A stretch of DNA of 64,000 bases from Amyloporia xantha (GCA_036971615.1 JAYKKR010000002.1:3844001-3908000); one strand, 5' to 3'. Counted from the stretch's first letter, positions 33,979 to 46,542 are shown. The notes: generated by a model from the letters alone, not told the origin. Program-made: numbers and translations.

Positions 33979-34914
33979 TTACAGAATCGGCCGTGAATTC
34001 AGCATTTGTATCATCCTCTCGTCTTCTGCTGCCCGCGGCGCTGGTGGGCGAGGAGCACCGGGGTTGCCATGTTGTGAGTGGGCAACGCCTCCACCAGGAG
34101 GCGGGAGTAGCATGCTGCCGCTTGGCCGAGAATGGGCTCCACTTGGGGAGCGAGACGACGAACGCGCTGGCGATGACAGGTTGGCAGCAGTGAGCGCCGC
34201 AGGATCGTTCTTCGACCTAGACTTCCCGCTCTTGTAGACGCCCTGTGGCACGTTTAAATTGCACAACGCCGGATCACGGTCTACTGTCGGAATGTGGGGA
34301 AGGTCCGCGTAGGTGAAATAGGCGGTCAGATGCCATTTGCGCGGTCTTGCATTTGCTGACGGAAGGACCCACGCTGAGTAGGCCTGCTTTACTAAGCCCT
34401 TGGGATGGTGGTCGGCTCGATCGTAGTGGGACTGTGCCGATGAAGACCACGTCCGCGATGGGCCTTCGACGAAGCGGTATGTGGATCTAAAAAGTTCCTT
34501 CAGTTCAGCAATTTTTCGCCGACGGGAAGCGCTGTATTGGACACTTACTGTGAAGCCTGACCACTCGTGTTCTGATTATCATCAGGAGACACCTTCTCAT
34601 CGTAAAAAAGATACGGCTGATGCGTCCAACCATGGTTGCGATCAGTATATCAACTCGTCATGTGAAGACATGAGGTATACCTCGCGCATTCGAGATTGAC
34701 TCCAGATGCGGCCATCAGTCCACCTTTTAAGCCCCGATTCCTCGTCGCTCTCCTCCCAGACGAAAACAGAGCCAGATATGATGTAAGTGGATCTTTCGTA
34801 CTCGTTCAAGCGACGCTGGACTGGCTGTAAGAATCCACGACGGACAGCTTCGAAGACAATGTGCGCGTCGCGCATGTCGCGCAGGTGAAGACGAGGGTGT
34901 GTGGGTCGTTGCAT
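33979..34914 (-). CDS. WOPR-domain transcriptional regulator (Gti1/Pac2 family)
   Basis: DNA-binding regulator; family members (Wor1, Ryp1, Gti1, Pac2) control morphology and development in fungi. From ATG 34914: MQRPTHPRLHLRDMRDAHIV then FEAVRRGFLQPVQRRLN, the first WOPR box, followed by ISGSVFVWEESDEESGLKRW and TDGRIWSQSRMRE, the conserved DNA-contact segment. The second box reads LVKQAYSAWVLPSANARPRK then WHLTAYFTYADLPHIPTV. The tail has PQGVYKSGKSRSK and a Pro/Gly/Ser-rich end, stopping at 33979. An alternative in-frame ATG at 34938 (MFYEPVAD) would add eight residues. Introns split the two boxes. About 260 aa; no long Gln-rich tail, so shorter than ascomycete Wor1. Confidence 0.9.
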
Positions 34915-34938
34915 GTCGGCGACCGGTTCGTAAAACAT

Positions 34939-36332
34939 ATGTGACGGGAGACTGAACGTAGAACAATGAGAGCTCGGAGATATATACTTGGGGTGTGTCC
35001 CAGTGGCGCGGATGAGCTTAATCACCAGACAGTCTTTTATGGTGTGTACGACCGAGCCACAGAGAAAAAGATGTGGTTATGTGCGTGCATCATGCATGGC
35101 TTGAGATACATGAAACGCTGTCTTGCTGCATGAAGGTTGCCGTACTTAGACGTGATAAAATTCGGCTGTGCTGTCTCATGGCATTACGGAATTTATGGCA
35201 TGGTGAAATGTTAGGCCCTACCGTCGACTAAGGACCATCGCACTAGACACTTTGGCCGGGCCATCGGGTTGGAACTAGTTTGAGGCACTGCGCGCTCCCC
35301 AGGAACCGGCTGACCGAGTCCCATTATTCCCCGAATAGAAATGGGAGACAACAGTCCGGGTGCGACCCTCGTTGCTGGTTCTGCAGGAGCATCGGTATCA
35401 ACATCAGTAGTTTGTTTCGGACTGGTCATCTCGCCGAGCGCACTATGTTCGGTTATGTCAGCTGCATTGGCCTAGGGCCTAGGTTATGCCCGGCTTCGCG
35501 AATGCCTTCCGCTGCGGACAGACCCTTCAGCGCATGCAGGACGCAGACAAATACGAGCACGGTCGGCAATAGTGTGCGTGATCGTAGACACGGTGGCCTG
35601 CGACGGCGCTTACTTGTAGACTCTGCTGGGGAAGACTGGGGAGGGATAGATTTATTGTCATTTCCACCGATTGTGTCGGACGGTCCGCAACGTTAGGTTT
35701 GCTCTTAACCAAGTCAGGCAATACCACGAGTAAAAGATAAGGAAGGGTAAGATCGCGCCTCTAATGGATTTCACCGGGGTAAAATCAAGGCACTATAGCG
35801 CTACCCAGCTGTGCTTGCAAACTAGTGTGAGATTGCACCGATTGATCTTGACAAATGAGCGCTTTGCTTACCCTGTTGCGGCCGCGTTTATTTATTCTCC
35901 ACACATTTGGTTAAATCAATTCAAATACACAGTAGGTCATGAGAACTACATAGGCCATTGCGCGGCACGAGATGATTCGCCGTCGGAGGGGTGCGGGACC
36001 GCAAGACGCCAGGACACAAATAGGAGACCAGTCTAAAGCAGCTGTCACAGAAAAGAGTTTATTCTTTTGAGTCCAAATCTACGCGAAGGACAGCTTCTCT
36101 GTCCAGACCTCGTCTAAAGTACATAGACACGATGTTGTCTGTATCCCGAGTCGTTGCGCCTGGGATGCGTACATACAAGTGCGTACATACAAGTCCCAAT
36201 AAGGAAGGGCGAGTGGCACGACTCGGAACATCAGATCCATTCTCACGTGCCTGATCAATCTCAGTGGCGGAGGCCACACCTGGCCTCTGCACAGAAACCA
36301 CTGCTATACTCACCCTGTCGCCGCCAGTCATC
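34939..36332. other. Intergenic between WOPR regulator and elongin A
   Basis: 1.4 kb. It contains a 14-bp tandem duplication GCGTACATACAAGT at 36167-36180 and 36181-36194, about 140 bp before the elongin A start. No gene recognised; a 72-codon minus frame near 35211-35429 has no domain. Confidence 0.45.
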
Positions 36333-37663
36333 ATGTTTCCCGACAATGAACCTCCCAATCGCCGTATTCCGAGCCTTGTCCAATTCTGCCAGCGAGGTGA
36401 GACTTAAGTGCCAAGTCTGAGCCGTCTACACCGTTCTGATTGAAACCCGAATGGTTGTCTCCGCTCACTCGAGAGCAGTTGCAGCGGCTCATGCCGACAG
36501 TGCGTGTGCTCATTAGTGCGACATGGTGGCTCTACCTAACTTTACAAAGGCATATGCAGCTTAGGTGACACCTTACCTTTCGATTTGCTCCAGCCAATCC
36601 TGGAGAACTGCTCTCCGGAGACATTACTTCGGTTAGAGCAATCCCGACCGGTCAGTGTGCTCTTCCCATGGCTCGATTTATGGACTAATTCTCTCCACTT
36701 ATCTGCGTAGGGAATTGAGGAGGAAACCCTTGGTAAGCGACTATGAATCCGGATGGCGTGGCTACTCACGCATCAGTGTAGAACTCTGGAAGAGGTTGTG
36801 CTTCCGAACCTATCCTATAGCTGCTGAGAAGTATCGCACTGAATCAGCTGAAGAGCCGGAGTCATGGCGAGACGAATTCTTTGTAAGTAAATATTTGGAT
36901 TCTTCTATCATCGGATCAAATTCAATCTTATCGTGTAGCTGTTGCGCGAGATGGAAGCGAAGCGCTTTGAACAGCTAGGAACGCGTCTACGAAACATACG
37001 TCAGGAGGAAGCAGAACGCAAGAAAGAATCCCAGATTAAAATAACGGACAGGTTGCCTCCTACTAAACGGGCCCGTGCTTGTACGTATGACTTTCCGCGC
37101 CACAGCCTAAAAGCTCAAACCCTTGTCTATCCGAAGGGGGCAACTATCAACCAAAGACACTATTGCAGAAAGCTCGATCAGATGCGGCAAAGTTGCAGAA
37201 GGGTATTTACAATACTCGCATAATTCCTCCCATGCCGACCACTAAGACTTGGCGCGCTACTTCATCGGACTCGCGTACAACATGGCCCCTACATTCTTCA
37301 TCATCCCCCGTTTATTCCGCATCAACATCGACCTCTTCTCGCTCTTCTGGCAGCCGCGTGACGGTAACTAGCGTCTCAGTCCGCCGCCCTGTTCCAAGGC
37401 CCAAACCTGAGCCGCCGCTATCCATGGCTAAGTCGCCTCCATATAGCTCATCTTCCCTTCCTACGTCAGTTCCTTCGGCAGATTTCCAATTCCCCATGTC
37501 ATCCTCTCCTCCTCAGTCGTCCCCCCCTCGCTCAGATGCCCCACTGTCGAAACGCTCTACAAAGAAAGATCCTACGTCAACTTTATTCATGCCCAAACAT
37601 CGTGCTCATTCACAATTACCTGCTCAACCAAAGCCTTCGGGTATCATGTACCCTCGGACTTGA
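36333..37663 (+). CDS. ELA1: Elongin A (RNA polymerase II elongation factor SIII subunit A)
   Basis: Subunit that with Elongin C stimulates Pol II elongation and targets stalled Pol II for ubiquitination. ATG at 36333 gives MFPDNEPPNRRIPSLVQFCQR. Spliced exons give VAAAHADSICSLGDTLPF, then DLLQPILENCSPETLLRLEQ, the BC-box/F-box-like region, SEESGW-type SDYESGWRGY... around the next junctions, LWKRLCFRTYPIA, WRDEFFLLREMEAKRFEQLG and TRLRNIRQEEAERKKE. Then PPTKRARA follows. The C-terminus from about 37200 is Ser/Pro-rich and low complexity, ending PSGIMYPRT at TGA 37661-37663. Six or more short introns; about 340 aa. The exact joins around 36690-36780 are uncertain. Confidence 0.86.
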
Positions 37664-37834
37664 CTTCACACGCGTGGCCACTTGCATTTCCCTCCAAGCT
37701 ATTGATTTAAGTGTCTACGTCTCGTTCACTCCCTTGCAACTCATTCACTACACGTCAATCGGATATTCTTGTTTGATTCTAGAATTCGTAGGTATGTGTT
37801 CATAGAGTGAAGGTCTGCACACGATCAATGTGTA

Positions 37835-38790
37835 AATTTCAGTCAATCTCAAGTTCCTGCACCCCTGTATCCACTTACTGTCGCTTCTATACAATCTGTT
37901 CGCTGTTAGCCTTGCCGTATCTGTTGTTCATCGCGAATGGATGTTTGCCTTCCAACGCAACTCGAGACGCGGGCCGCTATAAATACAACCAATCGTGTAT
38001 GTGCCCTTGGTGCCTCATGCCTCATGCTCGGAGAGTTCGGTCGAATAGCTCATGAGAATATCGTAGGCAAGCGGTGTCACGATGTTGAGCCTAGTACAAG
38101 GCAAACCGGGATTCAGGCTACAGAATTCGAAGCTAGTGCGTTGGGGCTAGAGCCAGATCGAGACCATTATGCGAAGTTCTGAACTTTGACTGCAGCGCGC
38201 AGACTCAAAGCAGGAAGCTTAAGAGCGCCGAACGATCAAATACCGCATTGCACCCGAATAAGTTCTCAATCCAACGGCAGGTTTGGGAGCTAGAACAAGG
38301 ATCTGTCAAGGACACACCGGCATATCATGATGAAATACAAGTAGTGGCGACGTGGGCTTGAAGACAATGTTCGGGCCAGACGATCCGTTTGGTGTCGTGC
38401 AAAATTCGAACATTCTGTGTAAGGTTGCTAGTGCGCCCAATATTTTATCAAAGATGAGTCTCTAATCTGCCTGTCGTAAGAATCAAGTGGATCGATCTAC
38501 TAGTACCCGGCGCAACGGCGAGCTTGGTAACTTGACGGTAGTCTGGTGGTTGGTGACTTCAGACTAGGAAGGTGAGCACGCGCGAGTTCATGACTGGAAT
38601 GGCAATCTTGCACCCAAGGACATGTGCACATGTCAAGCGGCGTTTGCAGTACAAATTCGAAATACAGCCGACTATCCACTGATTCTCTGGGAAGGTGAGT
38701 CAGGAACAGCGCCGAACATAGATCAATAGAAAAGCCAGGTATTAGACCAGATTGACGCTATCGACTCGGAGACGGAGGAAGGCCATGGCT
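37835..38790 (+). repeat. Degenerate unit, copy B (pairs with 20800-21695)
   Basis: Plus-strand counterpart of copy A, inverted relative to it in the window. Collinear similarity runs from about CTGTATCCACTTACTG at 37866 to the TTAGACCAGATTGACGCTA segment near 38740. Every frame has stops; the frame homologous to copy A's last 75 codons is broken at least three times. Starts 170 bp after the elongin A stop. Not recognised as any known gene or transposon. Confidence 0.75.
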
Positions 38791-40618
38791 GACACATTCG
38801 GTTGGGTCTGGGCCTGATAGGATTGCTCTCAATTCTGCATAATACCAGAAAGTCGCTGTCCCGGAAGAAAACGCGCCTCCTCCATTTCAACCGCTACAAA
38901 AACATCCGCGGTTAGTGGGTCTCGAGCTCAATCTACTCGCGCCTGGTTAGTGGCATGTTTAGCCCCGATATCTGGAACCCCGCTCAAATGATCGATAAAA
39001 GAACCATGCACCTTTGAAATTCGTTTCCGGATGTCGAGTTACAGGCCTATGTGAGAAATTTAAACCTTCTGACACATTATCTCCACCTTGTCACACATGC
39101 GCGGCCTGCTTGATTATATTGCGGGATTGAGTACTGCGGAACTACCAGGGAGGGACAACGCTAGTGTGTGTACGTACACCTCCACATCCATCCTGAGATC
39201 AAAAATAGCCCAGGTGATGCAGGCGGTTCTTCATCCGATCAAATTCCTGGACAGGGACAACTTCGACAATATAGTATGTATCGTCAACTCAATCTCGTAT
39301 CAGACATGGCTATTTTCACACACCGTGAGGTCCATATATCAGGCCGATTCACGCGCAGACATGAGATCTAGGAACCCACGCGGATATTTCTTGACTCTCC
39401 ACGATTGAATTTTCGGGTGATGTTCAAGAATCGCCCTCCTCAACTCGTCGTTTGCACTGGTAGTCATATTCGCCTACGACATGGGCCTTTCTGGAATCGA
39501 ATTAACGTATGTGAGTACAAACCTGACATCGCTTATGATTGTGGTCACCGCATCACAGGACTTCTGGCGGGCCCTTGGAGCATGCCACGTTGTTACAAAT
39601 AAGGCTTCGTTGTGAGTCCCGAGTCTATTTCGATGTTGTCATTAAAATAGGCCTATCTGAAACTCCTAGAATATAGTTCAATGCTCACAAGACTCCAAAT
39701 GTTAACATAGACTTACACCGCCCGCTTTATCGTTGCCGTAGCATTGAACTTGCAGAAGCATAGAAGCATGGAAGCACTTACCACAGGCCTCAGTGGCACC
39801 ACTTGAATTGTCCTGTCCGTGAAGAAATCAATAGGTTCGTTATCAGGTGCATCGTTACGGCAGCATGCCAATGAACATCAAGTGGGCCCCCATAGATTCA
39901 AGTTCAAGGTTGTACGCCGCTTGCGGCCCGGCGGGATCCGTTCTTATGGCAAATGATCACAATGTGCCCCGCCAATGCCCGAACAATATCGATTGAGACC
40001 CGTTGCAAAGTCTCTTCCAGTACAATGATGCGGACGCAGGACGGGGAAATTATTCATATGGAAGATCTTGATCAATCAGCTGTAAGCCGACACGCTGCTA
40101 GAACCAGTACTGCTATAAATTCGACATATGAGCACTGTACATCAAGCTGTCAGGTTGTCAAATACTTGCGTTCAAGGGCCATGATAGATGGTACGCGAAA
40201 ATAAATGAAATGGACCATACTGCAAGTACGCGCACTAAGTGCTTGTTGTTACGTTCAAGTTGCAGTCAGGTAAAGTCTGAACGCAGCAATCGCGACTCGG
40301 CAGCCCAGTCAACGCGATCTGTCACAAACGTGTCACGGAGCCTGACTGTGACCGTACGCGTCGCGGGGACTCCGAACTTAAGAGAACTGGGATGTCAAAA
40401 GTACATATATTATTCAATTGTTATACAGTCTATATGCAAAGACAAATGATGGATGCAAATGGATCGGCATTGTAGGCGATTATGGTAGATATGCGGAGGA
40501 GTGAATGCAGAAACTACTGTTGGAAAGAGGAAGCGCATTGGACGAAGCGAAAATCCGTATGCAAACGATGTGGAAAACATGAACAGAACGGCTCACAATG
40601 ATACCTGTCGGTTGGACA
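38791..40618. other. Unannotated stretch downstream of GID7, absent from the duplicate block
   Basis: 1.8 kb between copy B and the GID7 stop. In the duplicate at 20.7-20.8 kb the corresponding gap is only about 115 bp. Short broken frames at 39088-39408 and 39405-39602 have no recognisable domain. It may be decayed coding or transposon sequence, but nothing supports a name. Confidence 0.4.
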
Positions 40619-43025
40619 TCACAGGGACACGGATGCTGCTCCGAGACCATATCCATCCCCTCCGTTCAAGTCCCACCGGTCTCGGCTTTTGCCCTTCCCC
40701 TTGCCACTTACGTTGTCCATGACCAGATGGTCTGCTCTGTTCGACGGCGACCCCATGACATCGGAAGGCGGCGCCTCCCATATCCGGATCGTCTTGTCAT
40801 CCGAACACGATGCGAACATCCGCTCGTTGCGTGGATTCCAGGCCACAGAGTTGACACTCCCAGCCCCATGCCCCGTCAGAGCTTCGAGCAGAGTGGCAGA
40901 GTCTCGGTGCCAGATATACACCGTGCCATCTGGTCAAGGGTTTCAGTTAGCATCAACCATGCGATTTGTCTATAATGAGCGCCGACCTTCGCTACCACTC
41001 GCGACAAAGTTACCATCCACACCGCCAAAACAACTCCGGATGACGTGCCGGGACTGCTTGTGACCTGTGTACTTACGTACCGTTCGCCCCGCTTCGAGAT
41101 CCCAAAGGTGTATTTCCTAGCACATGACAATGAGCGGATTACACTAGGGTTGAAAGATAACAAGGGACGCACACACGGGGACTCAGGCTCAAGGGTACGA
41201 TTGATGAGCGCGTATCTAGAGTCGTGGGAGACTTTCACGCTAGTCAACTCTCCTTCGAGCGGTATGAACCTGACAGCGCAGTATGAATAGACTGTCATAA
41301 TGGAGTCAGGTAGAGTGCGCACATTTCGGCCTGCTTCGTTGCCAGATCATACACAATCATGCGATTGTCAGCATTCCGCGGTACTGGTGGGGGACCGCCG
41401 TTCTCCGGGGGCGTCGGATTAGATACCGGCAGTACTGTAGGGACGTCGTACATCCCAACAGCAACGAGACGAGTGAAGTCAGATGTAACAGTAAGGTCCG
41501 TTACGCGGATGTGGCTCGGGCCCCACGTGTCGCGCATCCTTCCTGCATCATCCTATTCGAGGTAGCACACATCAGTGGTCGTTGACGTTCTACAACTGAG
41601 CTACAGACCCAGAGGATGATCTTGCGGTCCAAACCACCAGAGATAAAGCCCGAACCATCAGGTAGCCATGCAAGTGCGGTGACGACTTCCGAGTGCTCTG
41701 AGAGAGTACTTATGCACACGCCTGTCTGTAAAGATTGTCAGGAGTTACAGTATCACCACCTTGCAATCTCACTTACTCGCGTGTTCCATAGCTTGATGTA
41801 CTGCTCTGAAGCAGTGAGCAGCACAGAGTCATCTAGTGACCAGGCGACACAGCCAACTGGATACTCATGGTCTTTCAGAATGTGTACCGGAGATATCTGT
41901 CGTATAGACGGGTCTTGATCGATCTGACGAAAGAGGTTTTGAGGACATCAGTCAACCGATAGGAAAATTCCACACACACGCTCCCTGAAGCACAGATTAC
42001 ACTCACCTCGACCCGCCATATGATTGCTGATTTGTCTTTGCTTGCACTGGCGAGGTAATCGCCGCTATGACTCCATTCCAGATTCCAGACCTCGTCCGTG
42101 TGCACTTCCAAGATAGCTGTTGTCACTCGCGGGAACGCATCCCTGTCGCATGTATGATCCGTATATAGTGAGAATGAACGCGAGCCGGAAGGAGCATTGT
42201 GATATAGACATTGACTTTGTTGCCATAGCCGCGCTTGGTCCAGGAGAGTAGCGAATCGCCGTTGAGGAATCATTACGGATGATGGTATGTAACCTGCACA
42301 AAGAACGGTGGGATGAGAAAGATAGGTGTAAAGCGCAAGCAAGGTAACTGACGCTGTAAGTTGACCAACAACTGTCGTCGAGAAGTTTCTGACGCTCCTT
42401 CCCACCCAGCTCGTTGTCTGAGATCTGCTGAGCTTGAACACATCATGAGACTAGAGAGTAGACAGCACGTATGAGTCCCTTGAGCCTGAGCTGTTGCAGA
42501 TGGACGAACAAACCTGGATAACGAATGCAATACGTCTGGATCCACGTTCAGAGGGGCAAGCTCGTTGCGCAGCACTTGCAGTGCTGCGGTTGTCTTCTTC
42601 GCTTCCAATAGTTCTAAATACTTCTGCTGGCTGATTAGAAACTTGGCCTCCTACAGAACTGTGCGATGAGTACTCGGAAGACATTCGCATAAAGGACCAT
42701 GTACCCAAAGTTTCTCATCGTCCTCGACCCCCAGACGTAGGATAGCAGCCTGCGCGCTATTCCAATCTGCATCCAAGATACACCTCCGAAATTCAGCGAC
42801 GTCAGGACATTCCATGGTATACCCTGACTCGGCCTCCAAAGTAGCCGCAGACTCGCTAGAAGTCGAACGCGACATAAGACTATATCAAATAGAGCAACTG
42901 AGATATACACACATGTAGCCGACATCCCGTAAGCTCTGTATGATCAGTCTCACGAACTCCTCCCTTTCGATGTACGAGTCGTCATACAAGGTCGACCCAG
43001 GAAGTGTGACTCTCGAAATGGACAT
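40619..43025 (-). CDS. GID7: GID7/WDR26-like subunit of the GID/CTLH E3 ubiquitin ligase
   Basis: Scaffold and dimerisation subunit of the GID ligase, which in yeast degrades gluconeogenic enzymes. From ATG 43025: [20 protein letters not shown] then [17 protein letters not shown], the LisH motif; [20 protein letters not shown] and [20 protein letters not shown], the CTLH region; [20 protein letters not shown] and [22 protein letters not shown]40 blades follow: [49 protein letters not shown]..., [58 protein letters not shown] and [20 protein letters not shown], ending AASVSL at 40619. About nine introns. The frame is intact. A Ser-rich frame upstream (43026-43730) may be its N-terminus. A broken partial copy lies at 19655-20690. 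Confidence 0.92.
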
Positions 43026-43790
43026 GCCATGTGTTTACTCGACAAGACGCCGTCCAAGGCGGGCGACTTCGATGACCCGTTTACATAAGAGTGGCCGTAT
43101 CCGTTACTCTTGTTCACGGTGCCATTGTGGCCATTGGAAGGACCTGCTACAGATGGGCCCGCTTCCGACGTGGAATCTAGCTGGAGCGAGAAAGCGGAGT
43201 CTTGGTCGGTGTCCGTTAGTCTCATTGTTGTTGTGTCGTTGGTCAGAGATGAGAATGAGTCTTCAGAGAGCAGAGCACGTTCAATAGATGTGAGGGAGGT
43301 CGATGCGGAAGAGCTCTGGCTGTCAATCCTTTGCCTCTTACGAACACGGCTGAGCTCCGGATCGGATTCCGCACGATGTTGAAGACCAGAGACAGACGTG
43401 CGTAGGAATCCGGAGGATGGGTGAAGGTAAGACAAGGGGTTAGAACTCGAGGATGCGATGGAGGTCGAAGACTCGGGGCCGCCTTCCTCAAGCTCTGACC
43501 TGGGCCGAGTGGATGGAACTAGACTAGTGATTGCGGACGATATCCTCGGCACAGGAAAGCTACTCAAAGATGCAGTTGGCAGCGATGGGAGGTGTAGTAC
43601 GGCTGCTTTCCAGAGTTTGCGTCTGGTGGGGCGAGTTGACCCGCGACGGATTGAGCTCGTTGAGTGAATCAATGGTGACGAGATTTGTTGCGGATGAGAG
43701 TTAATGCAACGACGGGCAGCGTTATTCTGGAAATACAGGACGCCAGGAGATTGAGATATGGAGGGGGTTTCAGGTCAAGTCAGATTGCAG
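43026..43790 (-). other. Ser-rich open frame upstream of GID7, probable N-terminal coding in another phase
   Basis: A minus-strand frame runs without a stop from about 43768 to 42950 and reads low-complexity Ser/Thr/Pro text (ASSSSNPLSYLHPSSGFL, RKRQRIDSQSSSASTSL, NGHNGTVNKSNGYGHSYVNG). It overlaps the GID7 start but is in a different phase; the GID7 phase has TAA just before ATG 43025. No ATG opens the frame. GID7 proteins commonly carry a Ser-rich N-terminal extension, so this is probably GID7 coding joined by an unusual splice, or a frameshift in the sequence. Confidence 0.5.
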
Positions 43791-46542
43791 CATGTCAGGG
43801 CTCTGCAGCTGCCTGCCGCCGAGTGAAGCGGTTCCCTCGACTTCCTCATTACGGCCACGCGTCTCGCTTATAGCCACCGCTCCCGACAACTACCATTCCG
43901 TCTGTCCTCCTCCGTCCTCTAGCTTGCAAGCCTCGAGCAGTGCTCATTCACTGTAACTATATGTCTCATAGAATCTGCACAAGCCCACCCCGAGGTCGCA
44001 TGTACAGTCGTTCTCATCGATGGCACTTATATCTCTCCGCTGCCCCTTGCCTCCATACAACGGTCCGAACTGGTAGACCTCATCGACACAACGTCTTATC
44101 TCGTTCCGACATTCGCCTGACCCTTGTCGTCCTGGTCGTCTGAGCACCTCCCCCGCATGTTTAGCGCGAGTATTGACCTATCAGGCATGCCCGAACAACA
44201 GAAGCAGTGAACACGCGTCAAACCATCGTGATTGCGATACTCATCGTGGTAATAACAATAGTTGTTCAAGACTTCGAGCCGTGAATGTGAGTCATCTACG
44301 AATACCACATACTCCATATAGAGGGGTGGTCAGATCGAGCGACGAGACGTTCTTTGAAGTACACATCGCGTTGGCCCATGCTTGAAGTTCTAACAGAGGA
44401 AGGAATCCAAAACAGATCACCAGTTCTGCCACTGCAGGATCAAGCCATGCCTAGCTGCAAAAGTGACAACCTCCGTTGGACTCCATCGTGCCATCCTATG
44501 CTACTGCGGAGATTGGCTGACTCAGTCCTCATCGGTTTGATGAATTTGGTTCATCGCTATGCCAGCCGGGCATCGCACAATGTCAGCATATGCATATCTG
44601 GACAGACTCCTTGGACGAAGGGAAGTTCAATTGGTTGTCCGCTCCCCTTCTACGGCTGCCTACATCCCCATGATTTACTAATGCAACAGCAGCCCACCCG
44701 CCACCCACTGATCACAGCATTCGGGCGCACCCACTACCTCAGACGCGGACCATCTATTTACGGTATCTTCAATGCCAATAATAGGGCGGCCGAAGTACAG
44801 CTTCCTCCATAGCGCCTTTCGTGCTTTGTCCCGCCGGCGGTGGATTGATATACGGCACGAACGGATGCCCAGGCTAATGCGCGCAGAGCACCCGATTTCT
44901 CATCCGTGATGATACCCTCAGTCTGCGTCACGTTCACGCCCCATCAGCTGCGAAGGTGTTTGGGCACACGCCCACGCTCGCCCGTTCACTCGCGTTCCAA
45001 GAAACTGGCTTCCGGCGCTCCGTCTGCTCCGACCGCACCTAAAAACGAGACAAACGCTCCCTAGTGATTGGCGTCCGCGTTTCCTCGCTGTCGCACCTAA
45101 TTACCTCGACCACAGCCATTGCGGCGTCGGGGCCACATGTGTACCCTTGTCGCCTGTGCAGCCGTCACTTTCATGGACCCGAGCAAGGATGTAGGGGCCG
45201 CGATGATAGGGGGGACGCAGGGGGGTATTTATTTCTGTGATTTGCGGGTCAACATCTGCATGCTTACTGTAACGGCTTGCTCATGGCGGATGCCTCGCTG
45301 TTGGTGTGTTGGTGTAGGCGTCATGACCATGACGGCGTCCCGAAATTCCTGTCTGATCTGGGCTCATTTTCAATTTAAGGCACGCCATACGCAGCCTCTC
45401 GAGCTGCCTCGCACACAGGTGGGCACCACGCATCGCATGCTGTCAAATATGCCAATATTATTAGCTCTGCATCAGGAATTCCCAGGAACCGCACGTCGAT
45501 TGCTGTGTCGCTTTGGGGTACGCTCACGTTTGCACAATGCACATCGAGTTGACGAGTGCCGGCCTTGGCGAGCAGGTACGTATATCGTCTGACGATGTAC
45601 GACCCACCATGTACGATCTGAAAACGTTGAGAATGGCGGAATCTCTCCGCCCGCTTTACTCCGGGCGTGGTGCTATGCATAACATCAGTGGAGCTTGCGC
45701 GACGTCCCCTGTGCGTTTGCAGTACACAATGGAAGGCGTCTCTCTGCCTCAAGCCGGTCAGGTGGCACGCTATACACTTACTCCTGAGCTACGGACTGAT
45801 CCGCAAGTCTTCGAGCTCACACCATATCTAAAACGATTACTTCCTTCAAATTACGCGGTCTAGATGCTAGTATTACATGGGCCATTTGCTATGAATTGCG
45901 ACTGACGATGACATTTGTCACCTACGTTTGACAAATGTGGAGTGAAAGTGCGTGTATGTATGGTACGAGATGCTATGCGGAAATACGACCGTAATGTGCT
46001 ACCGAAGAAACCCTTTTGCTGGACTCAATTGAAAGCGAAGAATTTTGGAGTGGGAACGCGAACGCGAATGCAAAGGCATCGGCCAACCGAAAAAAGGGGT
46101 CGAGGGGCCTTTCGAATGGAAATGCAAGGTGCGGATGGTGGATATTGCGATGAATGTATGGAAGAACCTCTTCTTGTATGAGACCGTGCTCGAATAGTTA
46201 CATAGATAAGACGTGACTGTGACCGTGGCGGAGATAGGGCGTGGTCGACAGAGTTGCGGGCGCGTCGCGATGCATTCGAAACAAATAGATGCACACTGCC
46301 TGCCCTGGGGACACGCCCCAGGGCAAGATGGCGACGGATGGCGTTTTGCGCAGAGATATGTTGAAATATCGACGACAGATCGTTGCCAGAGGATGATGCG
46401 AGGTCTTTACGACAACCGGGGCTTTTTCTTTGAGGGGGACACTCGTCTACTTGCCGCATGGGGCCGTGCGTGATTGATCGTTGATCCATTCCTGATTTTT
46501 TTCGCGTTCTCCCGTGAACCAGTCTATGCTTCGACAGAGCAA
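43791..46542. other. Long gene-poor region
   Basis: 2.75 kb between GID7 and the ECL1-like gene. Plus-strand frames at 44354-44812 and 45119-45592 and a minus frame at 46025-46489 are about 150 codons each but show no domain or splice support, so they are not called. A GC-rich hairpin lies at 46301-46325. Confidence 0.45.
46301..46325. other. Perfect 10-bp GC-rich hairpin
   Basis: TGCCCTGGGG and CCCCAGGGCA separated by ACACG. It lies about 220 bp past the ECL1-like stop, possibly in its 3' UTR. No T-run follows on either strand. Confidence 0.6.

Noticed and set aside
44354..45592. Two plus-strand frames of about 150 codons as genes
   Set aside because: No domain, no splice pattern and composition like surrounding non-coding sequence.
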